From positions 22,874,286 to 22,938,285 of the forward strand of contig QCXZ01000064.1 in NCBI GenBank assembly GCA_025024175.1: a DNA stretch of 64,000 bases, read 5' to 3'. This document shows, piece by piece, positions 35,271 through 45,648 of this stretch (position 1 is the stretch's first letter; every line of letters starts with the position of its first letter). This stretch comes from Rhyzopertha dominica. Taxonomy: Eukaryota > Arthropoda > Insecta > Coleoptera > Bostrichidae. Made by a program: the position numbers and the translations under genes. A model generated the notes under the pieces. The model searched no databases. It saw only the letters and a list, made by a program, of their open reading frames with translations, and had not been told where the DNA came from.

Positions 35271-35274
35271 TTAA

Positions 35275-36080
35275 AGAGTATATAAGGTTCTATGATATTG
35301 GGGCACAAAAACTGAAATTGTAACAAATGTTCGGTAAATAAATAGTTGAGTCAAATCCAGCCCAATCAAATCCGCTCAATCGAAAGCTGTCACACGATAT
35401 AAATTATATATAATAATACGATTTCCTTGATTGTCAGTCTAGACAGTCCCCGGGGAAAATATATGCATTGCTTCCTCAGTCAAAAAAGAAGAGAACTGAA
35501 GCGAAATGGGAAAACACTGCTAGTTCATCCCATAAATACTAGAAAACCAAATTTCCAGTCGTTTACATAGTTGCTTCCTAATTTAATAAACGGCGTATAA
35601 AACTTTTACATATATTATTACACCGGCATTGTTTCCTGAATTAAGAATTCTCCTGAGACCTCCTTGCACGGAAAGCAATTTATTTTCAAATAAGACAAAA
35701 CAGTTTTTTCTAAGTCTAGTAAATAGTAAATAGTAAATCGATAGGAATCTGAATAATAGCTGTCACCTGCATATGGAATGAATGATACATGACTGCATAC
35801 TTTTAGCAGCTGAGAAAGAGAGTTCATCTAGATCATGAGGTAGAAAGGAAAGGCCCGATATGACTGGTGAGTAGTGCATCTTAAAACGTCCACACTCAGA
35901 GGAGCCTAGAGATATAGCAATATGACGGTTATGACCAAGGCTCAGAACTGGGCAGTAGTTAACTGCTAAAGTAATTATTATTTAAATTACATTTGACGAG
36001 AAAGTAGTTGGAGTTAAACTACTACTAAACTAATTGTAATTAGTAGTTGCAATTCTCCTGAGTGATTTAACTACTAGTTT
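35275..36080. other. no gene recognised
   Basis: AT-rich. Contains a short (TAGTAAA)3 run near 35,718 and ACTACTA-type words at 36,010-36,075. Confidence 0.4.
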
Positions 36081-36083
36081 GTA

Positions 36084-36335
36084 CAGGGCCGCGTTGCATG
36101 AACCATTTATAGATTCATGCAACGCGGGCGGCGTTGATTTCTGAATTCTTTGTGCCGCCTTCATGTAACTGCTGCCAAGCTACGGCACGGCGATAGTACT
36201 TAAGGTTACAAATCAATGTCACCCCACAGCCCAGATGTTAGCTTTCTGCAACCTTAAAGTTAATTATCCCACAAAACACTACAGAATATGTTGAAAATAC
36301 ACATTCCCAGGCGTTTTCTCATATTAAAANNTATT
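36084..36335 (+). mobile_element. CAGGGTTTCTATAAA-element fragment with inverted left end
   Basis: From about 36,114 to 36,330 the sequence matches the 345-bp element at 41,384-41,728 nearly end to end (shared words: GCGGCGTTGATTTCT, CACCCCACAGC, CCCAGGCGTTTTCTCATATT). The left end is abnormal: CCGCGTTGCATGAA (36,089-36,102), then 11 bp, then its exact inverse (36,114-36,127), as if the terminal repeat had been joined head to head. The right end is lost in a region with Ns. Confidence 0.75.
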
Positions 36336-36484
36336 NTATTTATGTTGTTACGTTAAATAAGTTTGTTGATTAAACGTTATTTAGTATTACTTACTGATAT
36401 TTTGGGCGCCACACACCTAAAGACCTTCTAGTTAAACCTTTATGAGATGTGATATTCAATAAGGCACATGATTTATTTATTTTA

Positions 36485-36825
36485 TCTCCGATGCAATCGA
36501 TAGGAATCTGAGCTAGGTCGGTGTCTATCACAGTATAGACCACCTAGATGGCACCGAGGGCAACAGGTCTCTTACATACCACTCCGCATGCCGCGGTTAG
36601 GGCGATTGTTTGCTTTGGTCAATTTACTCTGTACGCTTGTACCCTTACCTGATCAGCTCCAGTAGGGCGAAACTAGTCGTAGGGTCAGAGTAAATTGACC
36701 AGAACAGATGATTCTCCGATGACATCGACAGGAACCTGCACTAAGTCGGTCAGTCGTTGTCTATCACAGTTATAGACCACTAGCTCGCAGAGTTCCGCTT
36801 AGATAGCACTGAGGGCATCAGTCTG
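36485..36825 (+). repeat. two tandem SINE-like units flanking a hairpin
   Basis: Unit 1 (from about 36,486): CTCCGATGCAATCGATAGGA, GTCTATCACAGTATAGACCA, CTAGATGGCACCGAGGGCA. Unit 2 (from about 36,713) repeats the same order: CTCCGATGACATCGACAGGA, GTCTATCACAGTTATAGACC, TAGATAGCACTGAGGGCA. Between them TGGTCAATTTACTCTG (36,616-36,631) is inverted perfectly at 36,686-36,701, and the loop holds GGGCGAAACTAGTCG. Single units occur near 20.7 and 22.7 kb. Confidence 0.6.
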
Positions 36826-36829
36826 CTCT

Positions 36830-38980
36830 TGCCTAGAACAGCAAGTGACTTTAAATCACTTGCAGATTGTGTGCCATAACAATAAAGTTCATGTGCATGT
36901 ATATAGGGGATAGTGTCACCTTACATTTTGACATAACTATAGAAAAAGAAATAATACTTACAACACCTTTTCCACACACTTAATTAAAGTCCCGATCGCA
37001 CTATTGAAATGCTTGGTATTAAAAATTGCGTCGTTACTACTAAACAAATAATTAGTATTTCTATGTTCATGTTTCATATATTTAATCAAGATGTAAATAA
37101 TAACTTAAAACGGATAGATTAAAAGTATCAGTCATAAAAAAGGACCAGACTGACATAAAAATTTGATCAGTCGAATCACAAGCAGTCCGATCAGAAAGCG
37201 ATGGAACTAGAGTGGACGCGTTCGATATGAAACCAATAGTTTGGAAAAAATCTGAATTCTGTCGAATCCAGTTGCATCCGACGCGACTAGACTTGACTGC
37301 ATTGTACTTGATAGGTACGAAATAAGACTAAGCCTCGTTTGCCTTGCACGTAAATGCTAAAAGTAACAAAAAAAACGACTGTAGGACAATAGTGAACTCT
37401 TCGTTCCAGGTCTCTAACTCAATCAGGTAGTAAAGAGGATGCCCAGCTCCAGGTGGCAGAGTGCACAACCTAATTCACTTGGCACTCTTCTTCTGTTTTA
37501 GCCCACGCTCCAACGTCTCCAAGGGGTTCCAGGTCGCTGTAACCTCTTTTATCTCTGTTTATTTCGAATGTGTTTGAATTTTGCTTGCTGGCTAATACTG
37601 TACATATTTACACAATGGTCGAAATATTGTAGCTAGCTTAAGTGCCTGCAGTCGATTTTATAAACACATATTCAACTTTCCTATATTACAATATTATAGT
37701 TCCTGCTTACAGTTATTAGAAAAGAAAACTGCCCACCTAAGTTGTCATTTCGGGGTACCGCTTTATATATACCAACTCTTGAAGGCAAATTATCCTGATA
37801 CGACATAATAATCTAATTATCGTAAGTTAATTATGGTCCATTGTTCATCAGGAGCTTCGGTCTTCGTTGCCCCTTAGACCTTTTACAAAGACGTGGGCGA
37901 CCCTTATTAAAATACCTACTAAGAGCCGTTCTTCCTACATTAATTAGCAATAAAAGACACTTTAGGAGAACTTATTCCACACCAGTGATTTCAAGCGGTT
38001 ATATACGTAAGTCTGGTTGTCTTTATGACTCAAAACCAACTCAAATGTTATAAGGCTCACTTGTTAGTTTTCAGAAAAGTACTCTTTGAACATAATTTTC
38101 ACCAGGTAATTGTGTTTCCAAAAATTCTACCACAGCACGTTGACTAAAGTTTGTTCGCCTGTGTTTGCGACTACCATCTTTAAAATATCTCGTAGTTGTT
38201 ATATAAAATATTGATTTTGTAAATTGGTTCCATAATGACGACAATCGAAACTAAACGCAACCTAATTTAAAATGCAATTTCCACATTTACTAACTACAAA
38301 CGAGAAATTAGATACGTCGTTTTGGAAACCACAATGTAGCTGATGCAAATGGACTATTTGAAACGATCATTTACGAACAATAGGTACCTACTACATCGGC
38401 TAACGACATTGCATATCCAACCCATTACTTACTTAGTTGATATCATCGCTTATGACTCCCTACTAAGCTTTTCATTGCTGTAATTACGAGCTACCTTTGC
38501 AAAATAAGTTAATGGGATTCGTGTTACGCTCCCCCTGATTAAATTTCAAAGTTGAAGGATACAGACGCGTAACAAATTAATAGTTAACTAATTTAAATTA
38601 CGCTGAAATAAAATGAGTTAACGAAGTGGTAGGTTTCACTTTGTCCTGTGCTGCGGATTCTAAGTTAGTTCAGATTTTATTATTTCATCACGGAATGTAT
38701 TATTTAATATTCAGTGTGAAATTTAGATCGACGACGTTTTTAGAATATGACATTGCTTGTGAGCTTATGATTTAGCCATCTTCCACGACAAAATATGTTA
38801 AATATAGTTTAATTGCCGACAAAAGTCATATATTGAAAATTAATTTGCGAACGTTTTAATGCCTCTAGATTTTTGACATAAAGTCTACTCCGTTAAAGAG
38901 ATTTTATGAAATATTTACCAGCTAAAATAACTCCGTAAATCTCCTCTGGCTCTATCAACATCTGGTATAGGAATTCTTAC
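36830..38980. other. no gene recognised
   Basis: AT-rich. The 70-codon frame at 37,841-38,053 has no domain that I can identify. This stretch separates two partial copies of the CAGGGTTTCTATAAA element and might be an insertion into one copy, but the junctions do not prove it. Confidence 0.35.
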
Positions 38981-38984
38981 TGTC

Positions 38985-39105
38985 TTTTCCCACTGGATGT
39001 TTTGACAATGACACAATGACTTTTCTGTGAAGCGGCAAACTGATCTAATCAATAATTTCCATTTGCGCCTGGATGTATGAATCATTTAGAGAAACCCTGT
39101 ATCTT
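38985..39105 (-). mobile_element. CAGGGTTTCTATAAA-element, isolated terminal fragment
   Basis: The sequence from AGCGGCAAACTGAT to GAGAAACCCTG|TA is the reverse complement of the left end of the 1.48-kb element at 50,096 (shared: TCAATAATTTCCAT, GCGCCTGGATG, ATGAATCATTTA). Only this one end is present. Confidence 0.65.
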
Positions 39106-39109
39106 TTAA

Positions 39110-40020
39110 ATACACAGCTGAGATATTGTAGTAGGTGACCGACCACAATGACATTGCTTTTATGTGATACACAATATTCGAGCTAACGTATTCTGTTTAG
39201 CAGTCAAGTGGCAAAAAGCATCATAATTTAAAAAGGTTTCGTGCATATATAAGCAAACCTATTGCAAACAGTGTATACAAAATAGTATAATAAAGGCATA
39301 TGTTTACAATTCGACTAGAAAATATGTTAGTTACACAGATATAGCTAGCTAGGAAACTCTAGCCTTTCCTATAGTCTTGAAATGTTATGAAACCAAGAGT
39401 ATTTAACAGATATAGATATTTGTGGAGTCAGTCTTCTTTTATTTGATTGAAAAAAAATGTGAAATTCTCTAAAACATTTATAATTTTGCAGTAACTACTC
39501 GTATATCAATATTGTGTATTATGCGAAATATATCTACGTTTTATTGATATATAAAATACGCAATCCTTTTTTATACAATAGTCTTTGTAAAGAATTAATT
39601 TGATTTGCAATGGTAGTCTTTTGCTCTTGAAAAAATCAGATTAACAGCTGCTTTTGAACAGCTGTGTTCTGATCCAAAACGTGTTGAAGACGTTTTGGTC
39701 GATGGCCCAATGTTTTTATTGGTTCTTGATTTAGGTTTCAACGTATATTTAAGATCATCAACTGCTGATGGTCAAATACTAAGGTCTCCAATACTTTGTA
39801 GTTGCTAAGAGTCTAGCTAATAATAAACAGAGTATTTGTTTAAGTTTCAGCTATAGTGCAAGTCAGTTGCTAATTATTAAACCAAACTCTGTAGAAAATA
39901 CTGCCTTGCCAAAGAAGACATCTTTAAATTATTTCAACTTATCTGTAGCCAAGGCCGTTTTCATAAGAAGATCGTGCAGATACTACTCACTGGGAATGAT
40001 GCTTTAGTGCATACTTGTTG
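39110..40020. other. no gene recognised
   Basis: AT-rich. Contains an imperfect AAAACGTGTTGAAGACGTTTT palindrome near 39,679-39,700. Confidence 0.35.
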
Positions 40021-40024
40021 CACG

Positions 40025-40550
40025 CTTACTAGGTAAAAAGTTCCGTTAACTGGCTTTGCACTAGCACGACTAGAACAACAAGTATCTCCGATCGGAGTAT
40101 TTCTTGATTTTGAGGAACCGTTTCCTGGCATTGTATTTGACTCAATTAAGAGAACTAATGAATTGTAGGTTGTAGTGGATGGATTGATTACATGCTCAGA
40201 AACAGCAATCCAGAATTGTCCACATAATAATAATCATAAATTGGTACATTAGGCAAATCATTATTATCATTCAATATAAGAAGGAATCTTCAGCCGTCCA
40301 AAAGACATAGGATTTACCAGTGAAGAGTGAGGTCAAAGACCTGTAAAGCTGACTTTCATGTTTGCAACAAAAGTTTTGCAATTACGCTTATAAGTGCATG
40401 GTCGGAGTGTAGGGACTAAACATGAAAATGCAAAGAGTGCAAGAGACACGCTAAACAAGCCATGACNATTCTACCGCGGCTATAGAAATTCTGCTGTACC
40501 TGCATCCGTTATACCTTGGACATCGGCAGAAAATTGCGGGTCAATAAAGG
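40025..40550 (+). pseudogene. R1/I/Jockey-type LINE, RT motif A and C-terminal remains
   Basis: A plus-strand reading LEQQVSPIGVFLDFEEPFPG, then IVFDSIKRTNEL (about 40,070-40,165), is the RT motif A block usually written 'GVFLDIEGAFDN..FDSI'. The middle of the RT is missing. Around 40,460-40,520, STAAIEILLYLHPLYLGH matches the end of these proteins ('TTPTAALE.LL.LPPLHL'). A second copy of the same C-terminal block lies at 49,520-50,010. Many stops. Confidence 0.6.
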
Positions 40551-40554
40551 AAAC

Positions 40555-41380
40555 ACGGAATATTCGAAAAGCTAAATGATAGCTACATACTGAGCACGCC
40601 ATCAAAAAGAAGCAACGTAATCTCTGACTTCCAAAAAAGAAATCAGCATCTAGTCATAATGTAAGAGTAATATGATATCTGTTTCTAGATCATACATTAG
40701 TGAATTCTAACATTATCAAATATTTTATGAAACTGAACTGAACTGGAAGATTTATTGTCGCTCCACTTAGGAGAGAAAACCTCCATAAAGTCAGGAAGCC
40801 TCTAGCATCATGCAGGAACTTGACCATAGGTTTATTTTTAGATGTTCAGAACTCGAGAAAATATAGACCCTACTGCTTTGTCGTTACTGGGAAGTATTAG
40901 AGGCAAAGTCTAATATCCTTTTGTGTGCTGGAGTGCGCATATTTGGAAATTATGGGTTAGCGCACTAGTTCCTCACTGATTGATTAGAAATGGTTGATTT
41001 CATCGCTCTATTCCTTATTACATTAAATAGGAAATTTAGTTACGATTTGACATCCCCATGGAGCTGTGTTTTTTGTTTGTTTTTTTCCCGCCACTGTGGA
41101 AAAAATAGAATGAAAGAAATTAGCTGATATATGTGAGATTCATAACTCAGGTTTGAGAGCTCTTCAAGCTAGCTAGATATTGAACTTTGATTAGCATCGG
41201 TTAGCTTTAGGTTGACTAAGGTTGATAAAGTAGGTGGTGGTCATCAACCCTCGATTCGTCCAATCACATCCTAGCCTAGAAGACCAGTAATGTAATGTAT
41301 TTTTGCAAAATCTGAATTATTCTGGTATTGAGCTCACGTTGTATTAGTCCAACTCCTTATGTGGATTAGGTACTTGACTG
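40555..41380. other. no gene recognised
   Basis: AT-rich to mixed composition, with no readable motif. Confidence 0.4.
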
Positions 41381-41383
41381 ATA

Positions 41384-41728
41384 CAGGGTTTCTATAAACG
41401 ATTCATGCAACGCGGCCAGCGTTGATTTCTAATGTGCCGCCTTTTTGTTACCGCTGCCAAGCTACAATAAGCGCGGCGATAGTGCTGAAGGTTGCAGATC
41501 AATGTCACCCCACAGCTTCGAAATGTGAGCATTCTGCAAAGTTAATTATCTTACAAAACACTACAAAATCTGTTAAAAATACACACTCCCAGGCGTTTTC
41601 TCATATTAAAATATATCAAATAATTCAATAATCGACAGATCACAAGTAAGCAATAGTTCTGTTCACCTTCTTAAGAGGTGGCAAACTGATTTAATCGATA
41701 ATTTCCATAATCATTTATAGAAATCCTA
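41384..41728 (+). mobile_element. CAGGGTTTCTATAAA MITE, 345 bp, TA target
   Basis: Left end CAGGGTTTCTATAAACGATT; right end, read inward, TAGGATTTCTATAAATGATT. TA borders both sides (41,382-41,383 and 41,729-41,730). The body shares its two halves with the copies at 36.1 and 50.1 kb. No coding capacity: a deletion derivative of a larger TA-inserting element. Confidence 0.75.
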
Positions 41729-41734
41729 TATTTG

Positions 41735-42630
41735 GCAAAGTTCGATGAAAGTGCTTTAACGTAAGAATGTAAATTCTGTTATTGTTTAATGCAGTTCACG
41801 TAAATTTCGAGTTGCTGACATTTTCGGAATGCTTTAATTAGAAGGTAGCCTAAGTTAATGTTTCTAAAAAGTAATCTAGCTAAATGTTTCGTGATAGGTA
41901 AATACTAACTAGCTAATTAGAATCAAATTTTAAAAGTAACTTCTGTCAACCAGTTTAACGTTTTTTTTTTTTGTATTCACAATTATATTATGCAAAAGAT
42001 GCCAGGAATATTTAGTTTCTTGATTGACTTGACTCACTATTATATTCAATAATAGTTAAATACACCTTTGTTATTAGAAACATCGCTCTTTTATCCTGAA
42101 GTAAAATTGTTTATCGTGTTTAGGGTGAAAGTTTGGTAGAGTGCATTTCGTTAAACGTAAGTAAGACAGTTTTATTAAGTTGTACCGTTGCGTTGTTCGA
42201 TTAGTTTAAATTATTAAAAACCTTAGTAATCATCCTCCAGTAAGTTAATGTCGGTCTTACAAAAATGGGATCTTACAAGTAGCAATTGGAAATTGCAGTT
42301 GTTCAAAGATGACAGATTGGGTCGCTGACACCTATGATCTGTAAGTAGGCATTAGAACTGCCACAACAATATTTTGCTTTAGGTCTGGCGACGTCCAGTA
42401 TATCGATAACAAAAAAAAATTGAATGGAAAAATGGAAAAAATGGTTCAGGAGTGTTGAGTATAAGAAAACACCAAATAATAGACCTAGGCAATCTTACAA
42501 TCGCTTTCCAAACTAATGGAGTGGATTTGTGGACTCCAATGGATTGAAGGTAATGATAGTAGACCTACTAGCAAAGAAGGGGAGCTAAAGAACGTCTAGT
42601 ATCACCCAAGTCTTGATGCATCAGCTAATA
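41735..42630. other. no gene recognised
   Basis: AT-rich, with a T-run near 41,960. Confidence 0.4.
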
Positions 42631-42633
42631 AGA

Positions 42634-42790
42634 ACAGTATGTGAACTGAAATCTTAGTCTTTTGGGGTTAGACCGCGTCTGATTTAGGAATAAGGTCGAC
42701 ATCCTAAATCAGACGCGGTCTAACCCCAAAAGACTAGATTTCAATAAAACTCTGGCCGCGAAAGTCTACGTTCTTACAGTATGTGAACTG
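42634..42790. mobile_element. 127-bp insert with perfect 34-bp-arm hairpin, 15-bp flanking repeats
   Basis: ACAGTATGTGAACTG occurs at 42,634-42,648 and again at 42,776-42,790, exactly flanking 127 bp. Inside, 42,656-42,689 is the perfect reverse complement of 42,702-42,735, with a 12-nt loop. Allowing one indel, the arms extend by about seven more bases (TGAAATCT). The right side continues with AATAAAA and CTGGCCGCGAAAGTC. The 15-bp repeats look like a target duplication of a retroposed or repair-derived insert. No related copy was seen in the window. Confidence 0.8.
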
Positions 42791-42939
42791 TTTACAGCAA
42801 GAAAACTGCTTTCATAAGTTACGCCTGTCAATCTACATTTTATACAAACAGTTGTTCATTCTAGTTGTTTTCAAATACAAAATAAATCTTCATGCATAAA
42901 ATTCGCCCACATCATGGCCACTCCACAAACTCCACAACC

Positions 42940-43410
42940 CTTTGATCCGAGAACTATCTAACACACCTGCGGTTCACGTACGCATCCGTTTTGCGAAATT
43001 TACAGCTGTTGCCGTTCTGTGTTTAATTACCACCTGTTTATTACAAAGTTTCTCAGGCCAGCGGTTGACCTGCGGACAAAGATGCTGTATCTCCGCTAAC
43101 TGGGAACAATCTGATGCAAACTATTAATTTGTAACCGCTGCCGTTCACAACTTAATTAGAGAAAACATAAACCTATAGTGGAATTACGGCGTTGCGCGAC
43201 CTGTAATTACGACGTGGAAAAGCGCTTTAACCAAGCAGCGGAGGCCTCGTTACGTACTCGACAATTTTACTTGTTAGGAATCTTCAAAGGTGCGCTCTCA
43301 GTAGCAGGGTGCGCCATCCTTATTACATGATCTCTCGGGGAAATTTAAATACCTCACGTTTGAAGTACTTTAGTACACGCCGAAGCGGCCATTTTAAAAT
43401 TCCTCAGATG
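42940..43410. other. GC-richer unique block with TAATTA cores
   Basis: Contains TTTAATTACCACC, CTTAATTAGAG, GTGGAATTACGGCG and CTGTAATTACGACG among unique, less AT-rich sequence. The 61-codon frame at 42,942-43,127 has no recognised domain. Candidate conserved regulatory element. Confidence 0.25.
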
Positions 43411-43599
43411 GAAAAGTAAATAAACTGCAGTGTAGAACAATGAACTGTGTATGCATTAGAAAATATTTATTAATCCCAAACCTGGCAACTGGGATCTTAA
43501 AAAAAAGATGATTTTTGCTTAAACTAGAAATTCACAGCTATTTAGGTACGTGTACAGCTAGTATAACGGATTTACTTATTCACAATATTATTGTCACTA

Positions 43600-43700
43600 C
43601 GGGGTTAGCGGACCGTTACAAAAAGTTTTTATAGTGCCTCCCCGTAGGAGACACTGCCAGCTCCGTGGAGACGGCGGGGTTCCAAAAAAAAGAAATACAA
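43600..43700 (+). repeat. possible retroposon 3' end with A-rich tail
   Basis: A GC-rich, hairpin-capable block (GCCTCCCCGTAGGAGACACT, CTCCGTGGAGACGGCGGGGT) ends in an A-rich tail beginning TTCCAAAAAAAAGAAATA. Such structured ends followed by A tracts are typical of SINEs and R1/Jockey-type LINEs. No flanking duplication found. Confidence 0.35.
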
Positions 43701-44158
43701 AAGATGCTAACTAGTTAAATTACTATTAGCCGGATGGGCGATGAAAGGAGAAAGAAAAGAACTGACTAATTATAAATATTGGCATGTATATTGTTTCTAA
43801 ACTGGTTTAGTACTCATCACAAATCAACACAAATATTTACGTGCGGAGTGGTTCCTACCCTAACGAGTGCGTACCGGTAGCCTTAAACCTTTACAGCTCT
43901 AACTNAATAATATGTTATGGATTACTGCGATTAAATAGCTGTTATGCCCTACTAATGTGAGTATGCCTTATGAATAGGCAGTAGCAACTATAATACAGCG
44001 CGTCCGTTTCAAAACTAACGGCGGGACTCGAAATTCGCCTGTTAAGTAATGACAGTGTTTTGTGTACTTATCGTAGTGCTCCAATATCCAGTGATTCCTC
44101 CTTCTGAAAGCTCGGGAATCTCAATCCTGACGAAGTTTGTGGCTAGGATGTCCNGGAA

Positions 44159-44287
44159 GATGTCGTCACGTGATGACTTCTCCAGCGACACAGGTAAGTA
44201 TAGGAGACTCGAACGATGACATTTCAACGGTGACGTCAAATTGATGACGTCGTAGACTGTCTTTCCCAGCGGTTACAGGTAAGTATC
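44159..44287 (+). repeat. tandem pair of 84-bp units, each ending in a splice-donor consensus
   Basis: The units begin GATGTCGTC / GATGACGTC and both end CAGCG...ACAGGTAAGTAT. Each has an exact CAG|GTAAGTAT, the best possible U1 donor (junctions after 44,193 and 44,278). Between them is TGACGTCA (44,231-44,238), a perfect CRE/ATF palindrome. No clear coding frame leads into either donor. Could be a duplicated exon end or a repeat. Confidence 0.4.
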
Positions 44288-44289
44288 CC

Positions 44290-45645
44290 TTTTGATAACA
44301 GGAGCGGGAAAAGCCTATATGAAAATATTACATTTTGGCAATCTAGCTAACGCAGATGCATAAGCAAAAATTTTTGCGAAGTTCTTACCTTAGGTGTTCA
44401 GGCTGTATTAAAGTTGAAAATTATTGTCCGGTAAACGAAATGGAAAATTCCGCCACACAAGGCGATAAAGTTAGTGGATCCTCTAACGGCCAAAATCTCC
44501 AGGACCACGACCCAATCAGCGTTGTACCTACCCTCAAAATCCAGACAAGCTGATGTGCGTCCACTATTGGAGTTTTGAAGCTCAACCAATGTGATCCACA
44601 AACGAGGAGCTACCCGCTCACCATTCATTCGTTCATCAACCTTTTATACAATGGAAAGATGCCTATCTGCTCTGCTAGCGATAATCACAAAAAGAAACGC
44701 GCAAAAACGAGGCTGGAGGACACCGATAGGAACGCCTTCGCTATATTCAATAAAGAGAGTACTTTATTACCTACGTCCTTTTTTTACCCTTGCACTAGGT
44801 ATACTGGTTTTTAGGGATAGCCGGAATTAGTGTTGTCACGAGACGAGATAAGACAAGATTTTGGCATTGTCGAAGTCGATCTCGAAAAAACGTAAAAGTC
44901 TGTTGGATGGTCAAACTAAACGTTAATCCATTCATTAAAATATCGGGTGTTAGAAATCGATTCGATCTTGTATATTACAATAAAAATAGAAAAATACTAA
45001 TCTCTGCTTTTTAATATGAAACTAATTTATTTATGGAACACACAAAAACAAACGAAACCGTTTAGCTAACCAAAACACATCTGCACTGGGCAGTTATAGG
45101 CATAAGCAGAATACTATAATCATCTGTATAGGTGGCTGTGTTTTCTAAATATCTAACTTATTCATGTTAAAAATCATTTTAGATTAGTAAAGAAAAAGTA
45201 CCGAAGAAGGAAAGATTTTGACAGATTCTGCACTGTACATTATCAAATAGGTACGCGATTTACACTAAACATGGCACAATGTCTATATCCAGTAATTTAG
45301 TTAAAGAATATTCTAGTTCTCATTATTTCATTTATAAGGGTCCACGCAATTAACAACAGACTTTTGAGCAAATACATGTCTATACCATAATGCACTTAGA
45401 TCACTCTCATTATACACATTACTTGTAAGTACCGTATAATTATAGAAATGGCTGAATTGTTTTTAAGTTCAGTTCTTTAAATGATAAAACAATCGTCTCA
45501 AATAAAGTTATTGCAGAACTATTCACGGAAAATAGCTATTTCAACTTACAAATTCATGAGGTTAAGTATCCATAGAAATAATATTAGCTCAATTCAGTTT
45601 GTTAGTTATGCCTTGTTTGAAATTCCAATCAAATCCCTCTAAGGT
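44290..45645. other. no gene recognised; overlapping open frames at 44.36-44.83 kb
   Basis: Frames of 65-79 codons on both strands between 44,356 and 44,830 overlap one another, in a block richer in GC than its flanks. None has a recognisable domain. From 44,830 to 45,645 the sequence is AT-rich. Confidence 0.35.
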
Positions 45646-45648
45646 GTA

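Noticed and set aside
36335..38985. Single 3-kb transposon joining the 36.1- and 39.0-kb fragments
   Set aside because: The missing middle of the element is not present at either junction and Ns interrupt the left one, so continuity cannot be shown.
42656..42735. Hairpin as a rho-independent terminator or CRISPR-like repeat
   Set aside because: The DNA is eukaryotic, there is a single copy, and the flanking 15-bp duplications point to an insertion.
44398..44628. 76-codon minus-strand frame as a conserved exon
   Set aside because: Overlapping frames are open on both strands and no family could be named. Left as unassigned.
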